Part shown: positions 1-8,919 of the stretch, in pieces | Numbering within the stretch: the stretch's first letter is position 1 | Layout: each line of letters begins with the position of its first letter | Source of the DNA: Grimontia marina | GTDB lineage: Bacteria; Pseudomonadota; Gammaproteobacteria; Enterobacterales; Vibrionaceae | NCBI RefSeq assembly: GCF_900060185.1 | Contig: NZ_FIZY01000011.1 | Span: 1 to 64,000 of the forward strand | Direction of reading: 5' to 3' | Length of the DNA: 64,000 nt | Program-made: the position numbers and the translations under genes | The notes under the pieces: generated by a model | The model's input: the letters and a program-made list of their open reading frames with translations, nothing else | The model's database searches: none | What the model was told of the DNA's origin: nothing

Positions 1-780
1 CCGTACCCGTCACCGTCACCACAATCTCATGGGTTGAGCCGTCAGAGGCGGTGAGGGTAAAGGTGTCGTTGGCTTCCTGTCCTTCTGGCAGGGACTGGGC
101 TTTGTCCGGATCGACGGTGTACGTCCAGTTGCCGTCCACTAATTCGAAGGTGCCGTAGTTGCCTTCCATGGTGACATTGTCGATGGTGGCGGTTTCGCCA
201 CTGTCAGGGTCAGTGACCGTGATAGTCCCGGTTGTTGAGGTATCCTGGTCAGTGACCTGTCCAGTGGTATCGCCGGTGACGACAGCCGCATCATCCGTAC
301 CCGTCACCGTCACCACAATCTCATGGGTTGAGCCGTCAGAGGCGGTGAGGGTAAAGGTGTCGTTGGCTTCCTGTCCTTCTGGCAGGGACTGGGCTTTGTC
401 CGGATCGACGGTGTACGTCCACTCGCCGTCCACCAATTCGAAGGTGCCGTAGTTGCCTTCGATGGTGGTGTTGCCAATGGTGGCGGTGTCGCCACTGTCA
501 GGGTCAGTGACCGTGATAGTCCCGGTTGTTGAGGTATCCTGGTCAGTGACCTGTGCGGTGGTATCGCCGGTGACGACAGCGGCATCATTGGTGCCGGTCA
601 CGGTCACCACAATCTCATGGGTTGAGCCGTCAGAGGCGGTGAGGGTAAAGGTGTCGTTGGCGGCCTGACCGTCCGGCAGGGACTGGGCTTTGTCCGGATC
701 GACGGTGTACGTCCACTCGCCGTCCACCAGTTCGAAGGTGCCGTAGTTGCCTTCCATGGTGGTGTTACCTATCGATGCCT
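1..780 (-). repeat. Near-identical 294-bp tandem coding repeats (98-residue VCBS modules)
   Basis: The landmark CACCACAATCTCATGGG recurs at 17, 311 and 605, so the period is exactly 294 bp and the frame is kept. Copies differ by only a few bases here, whereas copies further right (about 800-4600) share the motif pattern but have diverged. This indicates recent unequal recombination or duplication at the distal part of the array, probably continuing left of the window. Confidence 0.9.
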
Positions 781-3700
781 GACCACCATCTGGATCCGTA
801 ATGTTAATGGATCCGGAAGTAGATGTGTCCTGGTCGGTAATGGATGCTGTCATGTCACCTGTGATGACGGCAGCATCGTCAGTACCGGTCACTTCGATAG
901 TAATGCTCTGCTGGGTGTTGTCGGATGCAGTGAGAGTAAAGGTTTCGGTCGCAATGTCGTCTGATCCCAATGCTTCTGCTTTGGACGGATCCAAGGTGTA
1001 AGTCCAGTTACCGTCGACCAATTCAAAGGTTCCGTATTGCCCTTCAATAGTAGTATTGGCAAATTCCGGTGTGTCGTTAGTGTCTGCATCTGAAATGCCG
1101 ATTTGACCAGTTGCTGTCACGGCATCGGACACATCAAGGTAATTGATGCTGCTTACTTCGTTGTAAGAGCCATCAACCAGAGTTAAATCAGTGCCGGATG
1201 TGATATTAGGGCCATCAATTTGAACCAGCATGGTCGTTGGTTCGGCCTTACTGCCAAAATATTCTCCTGTTTGGGTTACCGAAACTGTCAGTACTGCCAT
1301 GGTGAAAACATTGCCATAAGCATCGGTGTATTGGACTGTCGCATTAACAGAAACTGGATATGATTCGCCATTCAATTCGATGGACTGGGAACCGTCGTTA
1401 TTTAGTCTGCCATCGCTGTCTGTGATGTTGGCACTGAAACCTGTCGAGCTGAAGTTCAGTCCGCTTGGTTGGCTGTTGGCATTAAAATCAGAGGAATCAC
1501 CATCAACATCTTCACCAAACACAAATAGGTTAGTGATTTCGACTACAGGGCTTGTCTCCGTAGAAACGGAACCCGTGAATTTACCTGAAACTACGGCTGT
1601 ATCTGCTGTACCTTCAATGGTGATAACTATCTGATGTTCATTGTTTTCACTGTCAGTGAGTGTGATGGTATCAGTGGCTGTTTGGCCGGAATTCAACCCC
1701 TGAGCAACGGACGGATCGAGAGTGTAGGTCCAATCACCATCTACCAGTGATAGTGAACCGTACTGACCGTCAACGTTTGTGTTGGCGATAACGGGTGTAT
1801 CGCCACTATCCGAATCAATCACTTCGATGGAGCCAGTTGCAGTGATGTCGGACCCTTCCACCAAATTGGCCGATGTGTCTCCGGTTAACTGTGCTGAGTT
1901 ATCGGTACCAGTAACACTAATCGCCAGTTCATGTTTCCCGCCCATGGAATCGGTAATGGTGATGGTATCGGTGACCGTTACCCCTTCGTCTATTTCAGCG
2001 GCCAGTTCAGGATCCAAGGTATATGTCCAGTTGCCATCTACCATAGTGAAGGAGCCATATTGCCCCTGTTGGTTGATATCTGGCAGGGTTGGGGTATCAC
2101 TGCTATCTGGGTCGCTAACAGTTAATGAACCGCTCGCCGTCAATGAGCCTGTTTCATCGGTGACACCACCCGTAGTATCGCCACTCAGTACAGCGGAATC
2201 CTCGCTACCCGTAATAGTGATAACAATGTCATGCACTGTACCATCAGAAGCTGTGATACTGATGGTGTCGGAAGTTGACTCGCCTTCATCCAGATACTGA
2301 GCAAGATCAGGATCAAGAGTGTAAGTCCATTCTCCATCTACCAAGTTTAACGAGCCGTATTGCCCAGCCGTTGTACCGTTTGGCAGGGTTGGGTTTTCGC
2401 CTGTGTCTACATCAACCAATTCAACTGAGCCAGAGACAGTTAACGCAGCACTGCCTTCAGTGATTATGCCTGTGGTATTGCCAGTAAGCACTGGCTCCTG
2501 ATCGGTACCGGTAATCGTAATAGTGATTTCATGCTTTGAACCGTCAGAAGCTTCAACTGTCACCACGTCAATTGTGGTTTCACCATCAGGTAAGGCAGCG
2601 ACTGAATCAGGTGTCAGCGTGTAGATCCATTTGCCATCCACCAGTGTAAGCGAGCCGTACTGACCATTGACCTCTGCATCTGGGAGCATTGGCGAATTAT
2701 CAGAATCCGGGTCGAAAACATCAATGAAGCCAGAAGTGGTCGGCGAGCCGTTGTCACTGATGGAACCGACAGTATTACCCGTCAGTAAAGGCTCATCGTC
2801 GGTACCTGTTAACGTAATAACAATTTTCTGCTCGGTGCCGTCGTTAGCAGTCAGGGTGATAACATCAGTGTCGGTTTCACCGGCGTTCAGTGTTGAAGCG
2901 TCTGCTTTATCAAGGGTGTAGGTCCACTTTCCGTCGACCATTTCAAGCACACCGAATTCGCCCTCAATACTTGTATCTTCGAAAGTTGGTGTGTCGTCGG
3001 CATCTACGTCGATAATTGACAGTGATCCCGAGACAGTCTGCACTGCACCGCTCGTGGTGTCGGTTAATGAGCCCACTGTTTGGCCTCCGACAACAGGCAG
3101 ATCATCGGTGCCTTGAATGGTGATGTCGATCGTGAGTGGTGTGCCATCCAACGAGTAAACGGTGATGGACTCAGGTATCGTGTCACCTGCGTCCAGCGTA
3201 TCAAAGGTTGCTGTGTTTTCCGGTGAAGAGATGTACGTCCAATTACCTACTTTGTCTATGGTGATATCACCGTAAGTTCCGCTATAAGTACCTTCCTGGA
3301 AGAAATGCTCACCGTAATCTGCATCAGAAACTATTGCGCGTCCGCTGGTAGAAATTTGGCCATCGGTTTCATCAACAGTCGCACTGGTTTTGCCGCTGAA
3401 AACAGCTGTATCGTTAGTGCCATCAATGGTGATTGTGATGGTTTGTACTGTGCCATCTTCTGCACGCACTGAGAGAGTATCAGTGAGTTGATTACCTTCG
3501 CCTAAAAGGTTGATTGCGTCTGTTTCGTCAGTAGTGGAGTAGTTCCAACTGCCGTTTGCTTCGATGGTAATTTCGCCCCAAAGCCCTTCAATGGTCTGCG
3601 CGGTGAAGGTGTTGTTATTACCATCAATATCGGTACTGATCAATTGTCCGGACGTCGACATGGTGCCGTCAGCTTCGACAATTGTGCCGACGATATCGCC

Positions 3701-5767
3701 AGTAATCTGAGCAGGGTCATTGGTGCCGATAATGGTGACTTTTATTTCGGTTTCTGTGCCGTCTTGAGAGCGCACTGTGATGGTATCGACGCGCTGCTCG
3801 CCTTCTTTCAGGGAATCCAGTACGGCGTTTTGCGACGGATCGGAGGAGTAAGTCCAATTACCATTACGGTCCATTGTGACAGAGCCGAGTTCGCCAACGT
3901 ACGTCCCCGCATCCATGTAGCTTTGTCCTTCGTCAGGATCGACCACATTGATGGAGCCTGAGACGTTGACAACCTCGTTACTCTCGTAAACATCTCGTTC
4001 AGTAATTGCTGAGAACACCGGGCGATCATTCACGCCTTCGATAGTCAGGACGATCTGTTGCGCCGTGCCATCTTCCGAGCGAACCGTGACAACTTCCGTT
4101 AACGTCTCACCCTCTGACAGGCGCTGAATTGCGCCGGTTGGGTCGGTGGTGGTGTATGTCCAGTTGCCATTTTCATCTATGGACACTTCACCGCGCAGTG
4201 TGGTGATGGTTTCAGCGATAAATTTATTATCTGTGCCATCGACATCAGATGACGTTAGCGATCCTGTTGCGGTCATTGTTCCATTGTTGCCGACCACAGT
4301 AGCAGTTACATCACCGGAAATCAGTGCCGGATCGTTGGTACCTTCAATGTTCAGTATGATTTCGTGGGTGCTGCCGTCAGAGGCAGTGATGGAGATGACA
4401 TCAGTAACTTTGTCACCATCTACCAAGGGAGTAACCAATACTTTTTCTACGGTGTAGACCCAGGAACCATTTTCAACCACGAGGGTACCGTATTCACCCT
4501 TGTAGATTCCATCATCCAGAGTGGTTTCATTGTTAGAGTCCGGGTCAACGATATTCAGGGTGCCAGATGCTGATGCCGGGGTAGTGCCATTATTGTCAGT
4601 CACGGTGGCGATGGTATCGCCTTGAACGGTGGCGTCGTCATCTTTACGAGTAATGGGCAGCGTAACTGTTTCTTCTACTGTTGTTTTGCCGTCTGAAACA
4701 CTGACGGTAACGCTGATTTGTTGTAGATTCAGCGTGTCATCATCTATGGCAGCAGCCCCGGCTGCTGTGAGCACGACTTTACCGTTTTCAACCGCGAAAT
4801 AACCATTGGGGTCGTTGGAGATCGTAATGGTTAGTTCATCACCATCAGCATCGCTAGCATCGATAGAAGCAATCACACTGCCTTCGGAAACATTCTCGTC
4901 TTCTGTCAATTCTACTGGTGTGACGGATATTTCTGGGTCGTCCTCAACCTCAGATACGCTGATAGTTACATTACCTGTAACAGAATTCTGGCCATCTGTT
5001 ATTTCTATCGCGAAATTGACAGTGCCACTGAAATCAGGAGGTGGGGTTAGGGTAAAGGAGCCATCTGCATTTTCGGTGACGGTAGCACCAGGTGTATTAG
5101 CCTGAATGCTGGACACACGGATACTCGAAGGGTCACCACCTGAAACGGCGCTAAGAATGTCATCTCGACTAAGGGTAATTTCACCATCTTCTTGCATTGA
5201 GATATTAATGCCTTCGAAAGAGGGCGGCCTGTATTGGCTACCTTCTCCGTCACCATCTGAATCTTGTGCGGGATTTTCAAGAAACTGCGCATAGCGTGTG
5301 CTTATGAGGGTATCAGCCTGCTCTTGAGATAAACGTGACGATAAAAGCCCGGTGCTGTCGAAGGTCACAATGGTACTTAAACCGGCTGCGGCACCGCCCT
5401 TGGAAGCGTTATATTCAATGACGGAGGCCGCCGTCAGTGCAGAGCCCGAGGCCGCTTCACCGGCCGCTGTCTCAGTACCTTCTTTTTGGGTTGGGTCATC
5501 ACCTTCTTCTATGGCTGTAATGATTTCAGCAACGTCTGAAGGCAGGTCTAGGTCTTCAAAGCCCTCTTCGCTAACAAGCAATGCCTCATCCAACAAATCA
5601 ACCTGCTCGCCATCTTTAGTCACCAGCCAGGCATTTTTTCCGTTTGGTACAGACAACACATCGCCGGTTTGTACCACTGTATTTTCTGCAGCAGGAACCA
5701 TTTCTCCATCTGGTTTCACCACAAATGCCTGTCCTACGACCTGACTGAGGACCAAGTTCATAGCCAT
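1..5767 (-). CDS. Giant LapA/RTX-type adhesin with VCBS-like repeats, N-terminal part (runs off left edge)
   Basis: The frame is open from ATG 5767 (preceded by GGGAGAAA) to base 1, giving 1,922 codons with no stop; the C-terminus is outside. Residues 1-95 resemble the membrane retention module of LapA-type adhesins. A T-A-A-G motif at residues 100-103 matches the dialanine site cut by the periplasmic protease LapG in that family. After an Ala/Gly/Ser-rich linker come cadherin-like domains and then many 95-100 residue beta-sandwich repeats rich in Thr, Val, Asp and Gly (DGNWTYTVD, ASDGS) of the VCBS type. Such proteins are exported by type I secretion and tethered in the outer membrane for surface or biofilm attachment. 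No secretion, LapD or LapG gene lies in the window. A second in-frame ATG is at 5761. Family call is firm; ligand unknown. Confidence 0.9.
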   Translation of the reverse strand, partial: MAMNLVLSQVVGQAFVVKPDGEMVPAAENTVVQTGDVLSVPNGKNAWLVTKDGEQVDLLDEALLVSEEGFEDLDLPSDVAEIITAIEEGDDPTQKEGTETAAGEAASGSALTAASVIEYNASKGGAAAGLSTIVTFDSTGLLSSRLSQEQADTLISTRYAQFLENPAQDSDGDGEGSQYRPPSFEGINISMQEDGEITLSRDDILSAVSGGDPSSIRVSSIQANTPGATVTENADGSFTLTPPPDFSGTVNFAIEITDGQNSVTGNVTISVSEVEDDPEISVTPVELTEDENVSEGSVIASIDASDADGDELTITISNDPNGYFAVENGKVVLTAAGAAAIDDDTLNLQQISVTVSVSDGKTTVEETVTLPITRKDDDATVQGDTIATVTDNNGTTPASASGTLNIVDPDSNNETTLDDGIYKGEYGTLVVENGSWVYTVEKVLVTPLVDGDKVTDVISITASDGSTHEIILNIEGTNDPALISGDVTATVVGNNGTMTATGSLTSSDVDGTDNKFIAETITTLRGEVSIDENGNWTYTTTDPTGAIQRLSEGETLTEVVTVRSEDGTAQQIVLTIEGVNDRPVFSAITERDVYESNEVVNVSGSINVVDPDEGQSYMDAGTYVGELGSVTMDRNGNWTYSSDPSQNAVLDSLKEGEQRVDTITVRSQDGTETEIKVTIIGTNDPAQITGDIVGTIVEADGTMSTSGQLISTDIDGNNNTFTAQTIEGLWGEITIEANGSWNYSTTDETDAINLLGEGNQLTDTLSVRAEDGTVQTITITIDGTNDTAVFSGKTSATVDETDGQISTSGRAIVSDADYGEHFFQEGTYSGTYGDITIDKVGNWTYISSPENTATFDTLDAGDTIPESITVYSLDGTPLTIDITIQGTDDLPVVGGQTVGSLTDTTSGAVQTVSGSLSIIDVDADDTPTFEDTSIEGEFGVLEMVDGKWTYTLDKADASTLNAGETDTDVITLTANDGTEQKIVITLTGTDDEPLLTGNTVGSISDNGSPTTSGFIDVFDPDSDNSPMLPDAEVNGQYGSLTLVDGKWIYTLTPDSVAALPDGETTIDVVTVEASDGSKHEITITITGTDQEPVLTGNTTGIITEGSAALTVSGSVELVDVDTGENPTLPNGTTAGQYGSLNLVDGEWTYTLDPDLAQYLDEGESTSDTISITASDGTVHDIVITITGSEDSAVLSGDTTGGVTDETGSLTASGSLTVSDPDSSDTPTLPDINQQGQYGSFTMVDGNWTYTLDPELAAEIDEGVTVTDTITITDSMGGKHELAISVTGTDNSAQLTGDTSANLVEGSDITATGSIEVIDSDSGDTPVIANTNVDGQYGSLSLVDGDWTYTLDPSVAQGLNSGQTATDTITLTDSENNEHQIVITIEGTADTAVVSGKFTGSVSTETSPVVEITNLFVFGEDVDGDSSDFNANSQPSGLNFSSTGFSANITDSDGRLNNDGSQSIELNGESYPVSVNATVQYTDAYGNVFTMAVLTVSVTQTGEYFGSKAEPTTMLVQIDGPNITSGTDLTLVDGSYNEVSSINYLDVSDAVTATGQIGISDADTNDTPEFANTTIEGQYGTFELVDGNWTYTLDPSKAEALGSDDIATETFTLTASDNTQQSITIEVTGTDDAAVITGDMTASITDQDTSTSGSINITDPDGGQASIGNTTMEGNYGTFELVDGEWTYTVDPDKAQSLPDGQAANDTFTLTASDGSTHEIVVTVTGTNDAAVVTGDTTAQVTDQDTSTTGTITVTDPDSGDTATIGNTTIEGNYGTFELVDGEWTYTVDPDKAQSLPEGQEANDTFTLTASDGSTHEIVVTVTGTDDAAVVTGDTTGQVTDQDTSTTGTITVTDPDSGETATIDNVTMEGNYGTFELVDGNWTYTVDPDKAQSLPEGQEANDTFTLTASDGSTHEIVVTVTGT

Positions 5768-6225
5768 AACTTTCTCCCGACAAATGATGACTCATTTTTG
5801 TTCTAAGTGTTTGCCTTATGAGCGGAATGTTAAAAGTAGTACATAAATATCTACGGTGATAAGAGAGGTGAATGAAGATAAGTACTTTTTCTTTGCAATG
5901 TGTTTCATAATTGAGATTAAACTAATCCATTCGTTGATATTGATAGCTATCTGATTGGACATGATGTTTTCCTTTAGGAAATGCGTGTATATGCAACTGA
6001 GAAACTTGTAAATAAGTGAGGTGTGGATTTGGCAGTCCCAGCAAAAAGCCACTAGCTTTATTAAACAAAGCAGTGTTTCGTCAATGATATTCGGTGATAA
6101 AAAAAGCTACTAGTAGCGGTATTTCTTGCTTAAAAAGGCCGACAGAAACAGGCCACTTCGTAACATCGATTGGCGATCTCAGCCTAAGACAAAATGCGTC
6201 TTGAAAAGTCTCAAAGGAAGGCCGA
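5768..6225. promoter_or_regulatory. Divergent intergenic region between adhesin and signalling operon
   Basis: About 450 bp of AT-rich DNA separates the adhesin (minus) from the hybrid-kinase gene (plus). Promoters for both directions must lie here, since neither gene has another upstream neighbour. Apart from the 48-codon frame at 5816-5962, no gene is supported. No clear regulator box was recognised. Confidence 0.5.
5816..5962 (-). CDS. Candidate small protein upstream of the adhesin (48 aa)
   Basis: ATG at 5962 is preceded by AAAGGAAAACATC, a well placed ribosome binding site, and the frame runs 48 codons to a TAA at 5816. The product begins MSNQIAININEWISL, is Ile/Leu/Ser-rich and amphipathic, with basic residues in the middle (KHIAKKK). 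It is not recognised as any family. It lies 48 bp upstream of the adhesin start on the same strand, so it could be a leader peptide or a small co-transcribed protein. Support is the ribosome binding site and position only; the AT-rich composition makes chance possible. Confidence 0.4.
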   Translation of the reverse strand: MSNQIAININEWISLISIMKHIAKKKYLSSFTSLITVDIYVLLLTFRS

Positions 6226-8919
6226 ATGACAGGTTTGGTAAAGCATGAGCCGCTGATTGTGCTCGTCGACGAAGATCTCTCCCACATTGATTTCTATCAG
6301 CAAGTTTTGAGTGAAAGTGGTTACTGGTTGCGCTCCGTGGCGACCCCCGCAAAGTTGATGACTATTCTCCAGCAGCATCCGGTTAACATTCTCGTTATCA
6401 ACATGGATTTTCCATTTGAAGGTGGAGGCTCCCTGACAGCAGAGATTGCGAAGATCAAGCAACTACCCTCCTGCCGTGATACGCAGATTGTGATGACGAG
6501 CACTCAATTCTCTTCCGAGCAAAAACAACTGGCCTACCGCAGTGGCGGCGCTGACTATATGGTTTACCCTATCACGCCTGAAGAGCTGTTCTTGAAGATG
6601 GGTACCCATTTAACCGCAGGGGCGAGAAAAAATGTATCCAGCGCATTGAGTAGAAGCTTCAATGTGCTTTCCGAGTCAAATATGGCGCTGTATCCCATGA
6701 TGGCGGCTGCTCTGAGTTGTGCCCAAATGCTGAACCAAACTTCCCTCAGCAACAAACAAGCACTTTACCTTAATAGCCTGACCCGCTCACTGAAGCGCAC
6801 TGGAGTAATCTGTGATAATTTGCGAGATTTTCAAGAGCTATCATCGCATTACCTTACCCTCGAAAATACTCCCTTTGACCTTGACCAATTATTGGAAAGT
6901 CTAAGGGAATACCTGCTCAGCGAGGCAGAAAGCCGAGAAGTGGAGTTGTTGTTCAATGTACCGCTGGATGTACCGCGCTCTTTGGTGGGCGATCCAGATA
7001 GATTACGGCGTGTACTTCTGAATATCATTGATGAAGCCATGGTAGTAGGCGAAGGTAGCCCATTGATCCTCAGCATCAGATCTGGGCAAATGAAAGATCA
7101 CTGCGCTGTACTCGAATTCGCGATAAACCAAAAGGTGACGGATGGCGACGAGTCATTCGATGACTTGGAAGAGCTTACTGAACGGTTGGTGATGTCGAAA
7201 TCCGAAGTCGATGAATCGATTAACCTGCTTATCGCGTCTTATCTGATCGAGAAAATGGGGGGGCAGGTACATTATGACTATGATGACGGTGAGCCTGGTG
7301 TCTACTTCAATATGGAGTTGCAACTGGCGAAAGCCACATCAGACAAAAGTTTTTCTGTTCCCGTTGATTTGCGAGAGCTGCGTGTCTTGGTGGTTGATGA
7401 TAATCCGTCTTCAATAGCGGTGCACAAGGCGATTGTTGAATCGCTGGGTTTTAAAGTGGATTCCGCCAGCGATGTTGACAGTGCTTTCACTGCAATTGTG
7501 GAAGGGCACTTAGATTTGGAAATGGAGCCTTTTGATCTGGTGCTGCTTGATTGGCACATGCCAGGGAAGAAAGGCTTCCATCTTCTGGAGAAAATCAAAA
7601 ACGATCTGGAACCGGAGAAGCACCCGTTAGTGATTGTGATCAGTGCCTATGAAAAAAGGATGATCGACAAAGAACGAGGGCAGGGCAAGATTGATGGCTA
7701 CCTTCACAAACCGATTTCAGCATCGGTAATGTTTGATACCATTATGGGAGTAATGGGACAGAACCTACCCAAAACACACCGTCGGGTAATGGGCAATAAA
7801 CAACATGGTTCCGCTGTTACAGTAAACGGAGGAGGTCGACGAATACTGGTGGTCGATGACATGCCAATCAACCAGCAAATTGCCCGTGAAGTATTGATGA
7901 GTAATGACTTTCAGGTAGAGCTAGCAGCGTCGGGTCGCGAAGCGATAGTTAAAGTTTGCCCTGCTCCGGAGCTTTACGACGCCATTCTGATGGATCTTGA
8001 AATGCCTGAAATGAATGGTTTGGAAGCCACCCGGATCATTCGGGAAACCTCTGACAAAGAAAGCTTGCCTATTTTTGCATTGACCGCCCATACCATGGAG
8101 CGTGACCGCCAACGTTGTTCAGACGCTGGTATGAATGAACACATTCCTAAGCCACTTGATGCCGACAACCTGCTACAAAAACTGGCGGTGTGCTTAGGGC
8201 TAGCCGTCACCTCACAGTCTTATTGCGAAGGAGATACAGACTCTCCGATGGAGGACCACGAATACGTCGATGTGGAAGACGGTATCAAGCGCGTGATGGG
8301 CAATGAGTCCCTCTATTTCAAACTACTTAGTGACTTTGTACATCAGGCGCGTGCGCAGGAAAACAAGATTTACCAGCAGATTGACGCTGGACAGCTGACA
8401 GAAGCTTCTGAAAATGCCCACAACATCGCAGGCAGTGCAGGGAATTTGTCAATCGTTGGACTTCGGCGTTCAGCCAAGCAGCTCCAAAATACTTTGTTGG
8501 CTTTGGAAGACCATCAGCCTCCGCTCGATCATTTTAAGCGGGACATGGATAATGCGATTAAAGAAATTGGGGAGATCCTGCTACAGCGAAACCAAGCTTC
8601 GATATCAACTGAATTGCTGAATGCGGAAAGTGCCGGTGGTGAGACGATAAAGAAAAAAGAGTCGAACGTGGATCAGGCCAAACTGGCTCGCTTAAAAGTG
8701 TTCAGGAGCCAAATGATGTCGCAGGATTTGATTGCTATTGATACTTACTATCAACTGATGATTGACTACTGCGATTTAGCGCCAAAGCTGAAACCTGTGG
8801 GAGACAAGTTGATCGAACTTGATTATGTCAAAGCTCTGGCGGCATTCAACGCCTATTTGAAGGAGAGCAAGCTGGATATCTCACCGGCTGAAGTAAAAGG
8901 AGCTTCGCATGAACGCTAA
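6226..8919 (+). CDS. Hybrid sensor kinase-like phosphorelay protein with a degenerate kinase core
   Basis: This 897-residue soluble protein has no membrane segment. Order: REC1 (about 7-125), histidine-kinase-like DHp (140-230) and ATPase-like region (235-375), REC2 (385-505), REC3 (525-645), HPt (680-775) and a short C-terminal helical region. REC2 (Asp442, HKP) and REC3 (Asp590, PKP) look intact, and HPt has its phosphorylatable His732 in AHNIAGSAGN. REC1 keeps Asp61 but its conserved Lys is Tyr (MVYPIT). The DHp lacks an H-box histidine and the ATPase N-box Asn is replaced (NIIDEAMVV). It therefore probably receives or relays phosphate rather than autophosphorylating. Start 6226 follows AAAGGAAGG. 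It overlaps the next gene by 11 bp, so the two are translationally coupled. Confidence 0.85.
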   Translation: MTGLVKHEPLIVLVDEDLSHIDFYQQVLSESGYWLRSVATPAKLMTILQQHPVNILVINMDFPFEGGGSLTAEIAKIKQLPSCRDTQIVMTSTQFSSEQKQLAYRSGGADYMVYPITPEELFLKMGTHLTAGARKNVSSALSRSFNVLSESNMALYPMMAAALSCAQMLNQTSLSNKQALYLNSLTRSLKRTGVICDNLRDFQELSSHYLTLENTPFDLDQLLESLREYLLSEAESREVELLFNVPLDVPRSLVGDPDRLRRVLLNIIDEAMVVGEGSPLILSIRSGQMKDHCAVLEFAINQKVTDGDESFDDLEELTERLVMSKSEVDESINLLIASYLIEKMGGQVHYDYDDGEPGVYFNMELQLAKATSDKSFSVPVDLRELRVLVVDDNPSSIAVHKAIVESLGFKVDSASDVDSAFTAIVEGHLDLEMEPFDLVLLDWHMPGKKGFHLLEKIKNDLEPEKHPLVIVISAYEKRMIDKERGQGKIDGYLHKPISASVMFDTIMGVMGQNLPKTHRRVMGNKQHGSAVTVNGGGRRILVVDDMPINQQIAREVLMSNDFQVELAASGREAIVKVCPAPELYDAILMDLEMPEMNGLEATRIIRETSDKESLPIFALTAHTMERDRQRCSDAGMNEHIPKPLDADNLLQKLAVCLGLAVTSQSYCEGDTDSPMEDHEYVDVEDGIKRVMGNESLYFKLLSDFVHQARAQENKIYQQIDAGQLTEASENAHNIAGSAGNLSIVGLRRSAKQLQNTLLALEDHQPPLDHFKRDMDNAIKEIGEILLQRNQASISTELLNAESAGGETIKKKESNVDQAKLARLKVFRSQMMSQDLIAIDTYYQLMIDYCDLAPKLKPVGDKLIELDYVKALAAFNAYLKESKLDISPAEVKGASHER

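Noticed and set aside
1-900. Regular direct repeats considered as a CRISPR array
   Set aside because: The period is 294 bp, in frame with an uninterrupted coding sequence and without variable spacers; they are protein repeats.
159-5744. Many plus-strand frames of 60-173 codons rich in Val, Ser and Pro, some with repeated products
   Set aside because: They are antisense shadows of the repetitive minus-strand adhesin, recur with the 294-bp period and lack ribosome binding sites.
6098-6117. Minus-strand palindrome GCTACTAGTAGC followed by a T-run, terminator-like
   Set aside because: No minus-strand gene ends upstream of it and the stem would need an unfavourably small loop.
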